From positions 1 to 41,354 of the forward strand of contig NZ_JACHLR010000026.1 in the NCBI RefSeq assembly GCF_014204535.1: DNA of 41,354 bases. The letters run 5' to 3'. Made by a program: the position numbers and the translations under genes. This document shows, piece by piece, positions 17,689 to 24,899 of this stretch. Positions within the stretch are counted from its first letter, which is position 1. Each line of letters opens with the position of its first letter. The notes below the pieces were generated by a model that had not been told where the DNA came from, did not search any database, and saw only the letters and a list, made by a program, of their open reading frames with translations. The DNA comes from Novosphingobium chloroacetimidivorans. Its GTDB lineage: Bacteria > Pseudomonadota > Alphaproteobacteria > Sphingomonadales > Sphingomonadaceae.

Positions 17689-18023
17689 GTTCTATCATGA
17701 TCCCGAGTAAGCCGTCATTATAAATCGAGCACATGCTCTCGCAAAGTGGCGCTCGGCTGACTCCAGGCGTGTGACAGCCCAGCACACACGGCAAGATGAG
17801 CCTGCTGTCCATCGAGATAAGGTCCGATCTCACCATAGTCGCGCCTTGTCGCTCAACCCGAGTACGGGCCTTCCCTCGCGATCACGATCCCACCGTTTCT
17901 AGAGCAGATGTGCATTGCTCGTAGGATTGTCGTGGCAGATCAAGTTCTAACCGATATGTCATCGTGGCCTCGCCATGTTGCATTCTGTCTGATATGCTCG
18001 GCTTGTTGGCAAAGGAGTCTGCT
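17689..18023. promoter_or_regulatory. Divergent intergenic region between the P450 and the small helical protein
   Basis: About 335 bases between the minus-strand P450/peroxidase pair and the plus-strand gene set starting at 18024. It should contain both promoters. No convincing boxes or palindromes were identified by eye. The plus-strand start is well marked by AAGGAG 7 bases upstream. Confidence 0.4.
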
Positions 18024-18383
18024 ATGAGCGGCGAGGGCCTCGGAACGAAGATCGGTGCAGCTGTACGTGATGCTGCTGGCAATCAGGCGGAAGCTTACAA
18101 GAAATACGCTGCGCTTTTGGAGCGGTTCTCGAAAAAGGAAATCGAGTTCGTCGATTTTGGGCGCGATGCGCTGGATATCTATGCCGATGCAGTACGCGAT
18201 GTCAGCCACGTTGGCGGCCGGATCACCAACGATGCCGTGAAGACGGGTATCAGCAAGGTCAGGTCGTTGCGCTTTGTGAGAGCTAGCTCGGCTGCGGCCG
18301 GAGACGTCGCGGACGCGATCGCAGCGGATACAAACGACGCTGCTGCAGCCGTGGGATCGGAGGCGAGCTCAGTCAAAGGCTGA
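18024..18383 (+). CDS. Small helical hypothetical protein
   Basis: Predicted 119 residues with a strong AAGGAG ribosome-binding site, which decides the start against the upstream in-frame ATG codons. The sequence is alanine-rich and predicted mostly helical (AYKKYAALLERFSKKEIEFV, then DALDIYADAVRDVSH), with no signal peptide or Cys. I do not recognise the family. It is the first gene of a plus-strand set and ends 3 bases before the next start, so it is probably co-translated with the DUF362-like protein and may be its structural partner. Confidence 0.7.
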   Translation: MSGEGLGTKIGAAVRDAAGNQAEAYKKYAALLERFSKKEIEFVDFGRDALDIYADAVRDVSHVGGRITNDAVKTGISKVRSLRFVRASSAAAGDVADAIAADTNDAAAAVGSEASSVKG

Positions 18384-18386
18384 ACC

Positions 18387-20348
18387 GTGTTCGCCCAAGA
18401 GCACGAGGCATCGCCCTCAAGCCAGATCTGTCGGCGGGCAGTGATCGCCGATAGCGAAGAGGACTGGGCATCGCTCCTGTCGCGAGCCGGTCTCGCGGAG
18501 CTTTTAAGAAGCAAGGCTGCGCCGAAACAAGCCGAGGAAGGGGGAACTCCGGTCATCCGGATCCTGGTCGATCTCGCAGCGGACGCGGGACAGGCGCGCA
18601 GGGTTGAAGCTTTGATCGATGCCCTGCTTGCTTGCGGACCGGCACGGATCGAAATTGCCGCAAGCGCTGACAGCAGTACCAAGGTTGCGGCAAACCGCGA
18701 CGTCTATGCGCTCTCCGACATTGCCGGATACCGCTACCATTCCGAAGGGGGCAATGAGTACGACATCATCGATCTCGCAGACGACCAGAGGGCTGACATA
18801 TTCCCGGCTGGGTCCGTGTTACATGGGACACCGGGCTCCGGCGCCTGGATCGATGCTGACATTCGCATCGTCTATGCAACGGCGCGCTTCGATGGTCTGG
18901 ATGGTTTCGGCGGCGCGCTGAACACGCTCATCTGCGCCTTGCCCAAGGCCGACAAGGACTTGCACTATCGCTTGCGGCGTGACGCGGGGGAAGTCGTGGC
19001 GGCGCTGCTTGATGCCACGCCGCCTGACCTGACGCTGCTGGAGTGGATTGATCCGCAACGCTCCGTCGACAGCGTTATTCGCGTCGTCGGTTCCTCGCCC
19101 TTACTGGTCGACATGGCAGCTGCCTTGAAGTTCGGGCTCGATCCCTTCGCGCTGCCGGTACTGGCACAGGTCGCGCGGGTCCGGCCACCGCCAGTCGACT
19201 TCATCTTGGATGGCGATCTTACCGCGCTTGCGATGCACAGCGTGCCATCCGCAATCGAGCGCAAGGGGCGAGCGTCGCAAGGAGCGAGCGAAGCGCTCGC
19301 GCGACTTGCGCAAGGCTGGACGCGGCGCCTTGATCCCACAGCCTTCCCGGTGCTGCGGACATTAGACGCACAGGCATTGCGCGTCCTGGCACCTTCCGAC
19401 GCAACGGTCGGTCGCGGGTTGCAGCCAACCATCGCCGCGGCCTTGGGAGCGGCGGCGCATGGTCTGGAGGCCTGGCAAACCCTGTTCGCGAAAGACACGC
19501 TCGTACAGCGAACCGTCACTCTCGATATCGATCCCGGCGCAGTACCCGAGACCGAATACGCGCGGATGCTGGACGAGTTGGAAAGCCTCGCCCCAATCGC
19601 CAGAGCGGCTCCGGAACGTGCGGATGGCTTGCGCTGGCGTAAGTGGGACCGTGCGGTGCTGTTCGCGTTCGAGCGTACGCTTCCCATTCCCTTCGATCAC
19701 TTCGTCGCAGCGGTCGATGTATCGCGGGCGATCAGCTTCATGAATGATTACCTGGGCGGCGTGATCGTTGCCGCGTCCTTCGATGATCAGGGGCGTCCGA
19801 TCCGGCAGGCCGAGCGCAACCTTTATCTGCCACAGCCGAACTACCTTGCGCTGTATGGAGGCAAGCCCATCGACGTCAGCAAGATCGAAGTGGTCAGCTA
19901 CGCGGCGGATGAGCACCGTCTCACCTGGAAGACGCTGAACAGCAGCAACGGCTCGGCAGAGGCAGACGATGGCTTCGTGAGTTTCGCCCGCAGTGATTTC
20001 GGCACGCAGGTGACCATCGTAGGCAAACAACTCTTCACCCTGCCCCCAGTCTGGCAGATGTTCGATCTGTCGCTCTGGCCTGCCGTGGAAGAGCCACTAA
20101 CGACGATGGCTTACCACACCTTCTTCGACAGGACGCTGAACAATTTCGAAGCGCTCGTAGAAGGACGCGATGTCCGACTGGGGCGCGATCCGGATGTCGA
20201 CAGCGCGCACCCGTCGGTGGCCATCGAGGAGACCCTTGCCCGTTTGGCACAGCGTGCTTCGCCTTTTGTCGAGAAGCTCAAGCCGAAGACAGCCCGTCCC
20301 GCGCCGGCTGACGCGGATGGCTTCGTGCATGTGGTTCCTGGCGCATGA
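18387..20348 (+). CDS. DUF362-like domain protein with C-terminal SRPBCC-like region
   Basis: Predicted 653 residues from GTG, 3 bases after the previous stop. The N-terminal third resembles DUF362: ADIRIVYATARFDGLDGF, then GGALNTLICALPKADKDLHY, then a PPDLTLLEWID strand, like the GAVKN...H and DLxVVDxI pattern of that family. DUF362 domains are of unknown activity and often occur in redox or cofactor contexts; the usual Cys-rich ferredoxin part is not visible here. The C-terminal ~250 residues (AVDVSRAISFMNDYLGGVIV through TMAYHTFFDRTLNNFEALVE) look like a helix-grip lipid or aromatic-ligand binding fold, assigned loosely. The last 4 bases overlap the epimerase start (ATGA), which signals translational coupling. 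Substrate unknown. Confidence 0.7.
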   Translation: MFAQEHEASPSSQICRRAVIADSEEDWASLLSRAGLAELLRSKAAPKQAEEGGTPVIRILVDLAADAGQARRVEALIDALLACGPARIEIAASADSSTKVAANRDVYALSDIAGYRYHSEGGNEYDIIDLADDQRADIFPAGSVLHGTPGSGAWIDADIRIVYATARFDGLDGFGGALNTLICALPKADKDLHYRLRRDAGEVVAALLDATPPDLTLLEWIDPQRSVDSVIRVVGSSPLLVDMAAALKFGLDPFALPVLAQVARVRPPPVDFILDGDLTALAMHSVPSAIERKGRASQGASEALARLAQGWTRRLDPTAFPVLRTLDAQALRVLAPSDATVGRGLQPTIAAALGAAAHGLEAWQTLFAKDTLVQRTVTLDIDPGAVPETEYARMLDELESLAPIARAAPERADGLRWRKWDRAVLFAFERTLPIPFDHFVAAVDVSRAISFMNDYLGGVIVAASFDDQGRPIRQAERNLYLPQPNYLALYGGKPIDVSKIEVVSYAADEHRLTWKTLNSSNGSAEADDGFVSFARSDFGTQVTIVGKQLFTLPPVWQMFDLSLWPAVEEPLTTMAYHTFFDRTLNNFEALVEGRDVRLGRDPDVDSAHPSVAIEETLARLAQRASPFVEKLKPKTARPAPADADGFVHVVPGA

Positions 20349-21400
20349 AGCTGGCAGTGACCGGTGCGGGTGGGCTGATCGGGGCCAACATCGTGCGCGT
20401 CGCCCTTGCACGCGGACATGAGGCAGTGGCCCTCCGACGCCCCGGCGGAACGCGGGAGGCGTTGAGGGGCACGGAAGCGGTGATAGTCGAAGCCGACATG
20501 CTCGGGGCCTCCGAAGCGATAGTCGCCGCCTGCACAGGTGCGGACGCCATCGTCCACTGCGCGGCAACCTTCGCCTATGGCCGCGATGCGCACGATCTGC
20601 ACCGCATCGCCGTGGATGGGACCAAGGCCATGCTGCACGCGGCCAAGCACGCCGGCGTACCGCGCGTGGTTGTGACGTCATCCTCCGTGGTGTTCGGCTA
20701 TTCCGAGGACCGCAGCATCATCAATGAAAGCGCCGGTCTTGCCGATCCTGCCGGACAGCCCGCTTATGTGGCGGCCAAGATTGCCCAAGACCTTGCCGCC
20801 CTCGCACTTGCCGAGAAACTCGGGATCACGCTGGTGCTCGCGTGCCCGACCATGTCCGTCGGCGCCACCTGCAGTGCGCTTGGACCCAGCAACGGTCTGA
20901 TCGTCGCCTACCTAGCCGATCGTACGCGCAGCACCTTCCTGGGCGGTTGCAACATCGTCTCGGCCGAGGATGTCGGCCATGGCCACGTGATCCTCGCGGA
21001 GCGGGGGTCGGCAAGTCAGCACTACCTGCTCGGTTCGGGAAATCTGCACTGGCGCGACATCCACGCTCTGATCAGCGACTTCACCGGCACCGGCGGCCCA
21101 TATTGTGAGCTGGGCAGCGGACTGTCGTGGCTCGCCGCCAGCTTTGAGGAGGGAAGAGCGTTGCTCGCCGGCGAAATGCCCATGACCACCCGCGAACAAG
21201 CCGGCATGATCGGACGCTACTATTGGTACGACAGCGCGCGAGCGGCAGCCCTCGGATATGCTCCGCGCCCCGCACGCGCGGCGCTGCTGGAAGCGGTGTC
21301 GTGGTTGGTGGGCAGCCACCATGTCGCACGGGAAACGCGCGCGACGCTCCGGTTATCCGATGAGGTCTGGCAGCATCGCTTCGCGAGCAGGGCCGCGTGA
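20345..21400 (+). CDS. NAD(P)-dependent epimerase/dehydratase (extended SDR)
   Basis: Predicted 351 residues. The N-terminal Rossmann motif is GAGGLIG (residues 7-13). Ser112-114 in VVVTSSSVV and Y141xxxK145 (YVAAK) complete the SDR catalytic triad. The length and the PAYVAAKIAQDLA helix fit extended SDRs of the epimerase/dehydratase/3-beta-HSD-like group, which oxidise or reduce a hydroxyl or carbonyl on a sugar, sterol or flavonoid-like substrate. The start overlaps the previous stop as ATGA, and the stop overlaps the next start as GTGA, so the three genes are translationally coupled. The specific substrate cannot be read from sequence. Confidence 0.88.
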   Translation: MKLAVTGAGGLIGANIVRVALARGHEAVALRRPGGTREALRGTEAVIVEADMLGASEAIVAACTGADAIVHCAATFAYGRDAHDLHRIAVDGTKAMLHAAKHAGVPRVVVTSSSVVFGYSEDRSIINESAGLADPAGQPAYVAAKIAQDLAALALAEKLGITLVLACPTMSVGATCSALGPSNGLIVAYLADRTRSTFLGGCNIVSAEDVGHGHVILAERGSASQHYLLGSGNLHWRDIHALISDFTGTGGPYCELGSGLSWLAASFEEGRALLAGEMPMTTREQAGMIGRYYWYDSARAAALGYAPRPARAALLEAVSWLVGSHHVARETRATLRLSDEVWQHRFASRAA

Positions 21401-21966
21401 AGCCGTTCGCCGCCCTCGTCGTGCTCAGGATCGCTCCAGACCTCCTTTGCACCCGCATGCGCGAAAGACTGAGTGAAATCGGCGAGGGTCTCGACGATAT
21501 CGAACGGATCGAGGAGCTCGAGCGACACACGCAATCCGATGGCATCCATCTCGTGAACCGATGGTACGCCCGGCAGCGCGTGCCGGCCATGTTGCGCGAC
21601 AGGCTGGGAGCCGACGAGATCAGTTGGATCGACCGAGCAGTCTGGTCTCACGACGGCACTGGTTGCGACTGGTCGATCGAACCTTCGTTCGGCAGCGGGG
21701 GCATACGGTGCGCCGGCTCTACTCGCTTCGAGGAGGCAATGGGCGGCAGGGGTGCGCGCGTCAGTTTCGCTGGGCAACTCGATATAGAGCCCAGTTTCAT
21801 GGTAGCGATCGCCGGGCCGTTCCAAGGTCCAGTCAGGATGCTTGCGGAAACGATCGCGACCACCTTGATCCCGAAGAACCTGCGCACCGCTGCGGAAGTG
21901 GCGGCTTCTCTTCCCGCTCTAGCCCAGGAGGGCAGCGTGGTGAAAGCCAAGCCGGGGATCGGTTGA
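21397..21966 (+). CDS. SRPBCC-like protein
   Basis: Predicted 189 residues from GTG, overlapping the epimerase stop by 4 bases. The middle has alternating hydrophobic strands (DWSIEPSFGSGGIRCAGSTR, then ARVSFAGQLDIEP), then a long C-terminal helix region (VRMLAETIATTLIPKNLRTA). This pattern suits a helix-grip (SRPBCC/DUF2505-like) ligand-binding fold, but the match is by pattern only. Its 3' end overlaps the convergent beta-propeller gene by 48 bases. Likely function: binding or shaping the hydrophobic substrate of the neighbouring enzymes (inference). Confidence 0.65.
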   Translation: MKPFAALVVLRIAPDLLCTRMRERLSEIGEGLDDIERIEELERHTQSDGIHLVNRWYARQRVPAMLRDRLGADEISWIDRAVWSHDGTGCDWSIEPSFGSGGIRCAGSTRFEEAMGGRGARVSFAGQLDIEPSFMVAIAGPFQGPVRMLAETIATTLIPKNLRTAAEVAASLPALAQEGSVVKAKPGIG

Positions 21967-23154
21967 AGGCTCCATCCAGGGAAAGTAATCCTGCAACTCG
22001 GGCATTGGCGCGTGTAGGCGCAAGTCACCCGAGGGATAATCATACACCGAGATGCGGTTCAGTCCACGATTGGCAGTGAACATGAGGGTCTGATCGGCAG
22101 AAATCTGACAGCCGTAGATCGAGTCGAGCAAAGCGCCGCGACTGACTTTCAGCGCGCCGACGAAGTGACGGCTGTTCGTTACGATGTTACCGCGCGCGAG
22201 TGCTCCAGTGACCGTGCCGGCGACCTCTCGCGGGTGCTGGAGTTGTTCGGCCATGCCAGGCTTCTCGTCGACGATGATCCGCCACGAAGCCATGTTCTCC
22301 AATGACACGCCGATCACCGTCTGGCTGCCGCCGTTGCAGAAGACGACTTCGCTGTCGGATAAGACGACGTCGGAGTTGATATGCGCAGGAATGTCGCGTC
22401 CCGCCACCCAGTGGCGGCGCACTCGTCCATGCGCGATGTCGATCTCGAAAACGTACTCCTTGAGCCAGGCCATCCCCCACTCGTGGTAATCGTGGCCGTC
22501 CTGCGGCGCGGCTCGGAATGACACCGCATAGACCAGGTCCTCACGCGGGTGCTGGACGATGTGCCAGCAGGTGGCCGGAAGATCCACCATGCGCACCTCG
22601 CCGGTTTCCAGATCCCAGATCCCGATGTGCCGCGCCTCGCCCTGGTGCCGGTCAGCCGGCTGGTCCATCGATCCATAGACGACATAGCGGCCGGAAGCGG
22701 TCCTGCGCATTGCATGGGGCAGCTTCGCACCGTGCGGCACCAGCCGCTCTGGAGAGTCTAGCCGATTGACGTCGCAAGAGTAGAAATGATCGCCGATAGC
22801 CGTCAGGAATTGCCGCGGGCCGGTCCAGACTAGATGCGTGCTGCCTTGGACCGACGATCGCGGACATTCGAACGCCAGCGTCGATTGACGCGCGACTTCT
22901 GCCAGCGTGAGGGCATCGTAGAACAATAGGTGCTGCCCGGCATTACCGAGGAAACCGAGGCGACCGGTAGGATCGATCGAAACGGCATGGCCCGCCCCGA
23001 TTCCGTCGAAGTACCTGATCTTCCAGGCGTATCGATTGCCGTGCGGGTCGTATCGAAACAGGCAGACCCCGGCCATGCCTTCCAGGCCGTTTACGCCGTT
23101 ACCATCGAGCGCAACGTGAAACGCGTAAGGATACGCGTGCGCATCTGTAGCCAT
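21919..23154 (-). CDS. Beta-propeller protein of unknown function
   Basis: Predicted 411 residues. The sequence is a series of short blades ending in patterns like LLFYDALTLAEV, GIWDLETGEVRMV, FEIDIAHGRVRRHW and SVYDYPSGDLRLH, typical of seven-bladed propellers of the YVTN/WD40 or lactonase sort. No signal peptide is visible, so it is probably cytoplasmic. The start at 23154 is chosen over 23193 because GGAGG lies 5 bases upstream. Several conserved-looking His and Trp residues (TCWHIVQHP, YHEWGMAW) might line a metal or substrate site. It is convergent with the SRPBCC-like gene and divergent from the PAP2 gene, and may take part in the same pathway. Confidence 0.7.
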   Translation of the reverse strand: MATDAHAYPYAFHVALDGNGVNGLEGMAGVCLFRYDPHGNRYAWKIRYFDGIGAGHAVSIDPTGRLGFLGNAGQHLLFYDALTLAEVARQSTLAFECPRSSVQGSTHLVWTGPRQFLTAIGDHFYSCDVNRLDSPERLVPHGAKLPHAMRRTASGRYVVYGSMDQPADRHQGEARHIGIWDLETGEVRMVDLPATCWHIVQHPREDLVYAVSFRAAPQDGHDYHEWGMAWLKEYVFEIDIAHGRVRRHWVAGRDIPAHINSDVVLSDSEVVFCNGGSQTVIGVSLENMASWRIIVDEKPGMAEQLQHPREVAGTVTGALARGNIVTNSRHFVGALKVSRGALLDSIYGCQISADQTLMFTANRGLNRISVYDYPSGDLRLHAPMPELQDYFPWMEPSTDPRLGFHHAALLG

Positions 23155-23286
23155 GACACCCTCCAACGCCGCCGACTGAGCGCTCCACGTCAAATAGCAA
23201 ACGCCAATTCAGCCAGGCACTCAACACCTTTTACTTGCGATCGACCCGATAAAGAGCGATCTTTCGTTTATAACGGGGGTGCCGCC

Positions 23287-23880
23287 ATGCTTGCGCGACC
23301 TAGGATATCACTTGCATCTGCACGCACAAGGATCGCCGCCCATGAGGCGCTTGATCCTCTTCGTTCGCTTTTCAACGACTTATCGGAACGCGAAATCAGG
23401 TTTGTGGAGTTGGCGTGGCGTGGCACCCGACGGCCGGGCATACGCGCGCTCGCGATCTCCATCAGTTGGCTGGGAAACGGGGCGATTTACCCGATCATAG
23501 CCGTTCCCCTGTGGTACATGGCCCACTGGGTGGCGCGACCCCTTGTTGCGGCTGCTCTGAGCGTGGCGATAGCGCATCTGCTCTACCCATGGCTCAAGGC
23601 TGCGTGCGCACGCAGCCGCCCCTGCAACTTGCGCGATAGCCTTGAGCCGCTGCTGGCCTCCTTGGATGAGCACAGCTTCCCCAGCGGCCACGCGATGACG
23701 CTGGCCGCGGCGCTGATCCCGCTCGTGCATGCCGTTCCGATCGTGTGGCCCCTGGCGCTCGGCTTCTGGTTGGCGATGGCCTGGGCGCGCATGGCTTGTG
23801 GCCACCATTATCCCAGTGACATCGCTGCCGGCGGCCTCCTGGGTGCAGCAATCGCGCTGCCGGTGACCTTCCTTTCGTAG
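23287..23880 (+). CDS. PAP2-family membrane phosphatase
   Basis: Predicted 197 residues with four or five hydrophobic helices. The three signature motifs of the PAP2 superfamily are present in order: KAACARSRP, PSGHAMT, and RMACGHHYPSDIAAG with the catalytic His pairs. Such enzymes dephosphorylate lipid phosphates such as phosphatidic acid, isoprenyl diphosphates or undecaprenyl diphosphate at the membrane. The start at 23287 has GGGGGTG 5 bases upstream. The longer in-frame open region upstream lies antisense to the beta-propeller gene and is not coding. The gene's end abuts the truncated hydrolase relic. Confidence 0.88.
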   Translation: MLARPRISLASARTRIAAHEALDPLRSLFNDLSEREIRFVELAWRGTRRPGIRALAISISWLGNGAIYPIIAVPLWYMAHWVARPLVAAALSVAIAHLLYPWLKAACARSRPCNLRDSLEPLLASLDEHSFPSGHAMTLAAALIPLVHAVPIVWPLALGFWLAMAWARMACGHHYPSDIAAGGLLGAAIALPVTFLS

Positions 23881-23984
23881 AAAAGAGTTGCCGACCGCAG
23901 CACGTGTAGTGCTCGGAGCATCAACCCAGTCGCATTGAACGTCACGAGTGCCCGGCTAACAAGATCATTCCGACCGGTCTCAAG

Positions 23985-24860
23985 GCGATCGCTGTACGCA
24001 ACCGCATCGATCGTGCTGCCTTCGGGCAGGTTGAGCGCGTGGAGCACCGCCAAGATCGCGGCGGCGTTGTGCTCGGACGTCGCGCCAGCGTCCGGTGATC
24101 GTAGCCGAGGACGAGGTCGTAGCCATCGATCGCCGCGCGCAGCACGCCCGGGTCGAGCGCGCCGAAGTTGCCCAGCGTCGTCGAAAACGTGCCGTGCACC
24201 ATCAGCAGCACCCGCGCCGGACGGTCGGCCGGGATGCGCGCGGCGGCAAGGCTGAGCGCGCCCACCTTCCACGTCGCCGGAGCGGGATCGGCGATGACGA
24301 TCGGCCCGGCGATCAGGTCACCCTCGATCCAGTCGACCAGCGTGTCGATGGTGCGGCCGGCAAGGAACCGCAGGACGTGGATCCGCACCGGCTCGATCAG
24401 CTTGTCCATCAGGAAGTCGCCGATGAAGCTGCGGCGGCCCGGCTCGCCCTCGCCGCGCGCGCTCAGCGGCACGGTGAAGCTGGCGACCACCTGCTCCCCG
24501 CGGCGCACGTCCTCGGGCGAAGCGGCGGCATCGGCGACCTGCCAGGTGAGCAGCCCGCTCTCGTCCTCGACCAGCAGTGCGGCGCTCTCGTTGGCGCCGA
24601 GCGGCACGTCGATGCGCAGCTGGGCCTCGGGCTCCGCCCCGAAGCTGCGACGGCCATCATCCTCCGGCACCGCGGCGACGGCGAGCGTATCGACCAGCGC
24701 GATGTTGGCGGCGAGCAGCCCTTCGTCGATCTCGGTGTCGGTCGGTGGCGGCTCGCGCTGAAAGCTGCGGCGCGCGTCTTCGAGCCCGGCCGAACGGGCG
24801 GTGACGACAACGCCTTCGCTGACGATGGTTACGCCGCTTGGGGGTGTTTTCGGTCACCAT
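23985..24860 (-). pseudogene. Alpha/beta-hydrolase-like protein, truncated and frameshifted
   Basis: The minus strand has a start at 24860 (ribosome-binding site GGAGAG). A frameshift in the first ~10 codons (C4 run near 24838) leads to TIVSEGVVVTARSAGLEDAR and a long N-terminal region. It continues to RVLLMVHGTFSTTLGNFGAL, a nucleotide- or lipase-like alpha/beta-hydrolase strand with HGTFS. A second frameshift near 24090 precedes EHNAAAILAVLHALNLPEGS and IDAVAYS. In relatives AYS continues as the nucleophile elbow (YSRGG). Here the sequence breaks off exactly at that point near 23990 and changes into unrelated sequence next to the PAP2 gene. It is the last gene of the minus-strand set from 30764. 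Dead gene or assembly-damaged; the truncation is clear, the frameshifts may be errors. Confidence 0.7.
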
Positions 24861-24899
24861 CTGCGCTCTCCATTTAATGAGATGCGAGTACGTCGGTGT

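Noticed and set aside
23808..23985. C-terminal continuation of the truncated hydrolase (RLETGRNDLVSRALVTFNAT)
   Set aside because: It departs from the expected hydrolase sequence right after AYS and overlaps the PAP2 gene's end, so it is probably foreign DNA read through, not part of the gene.
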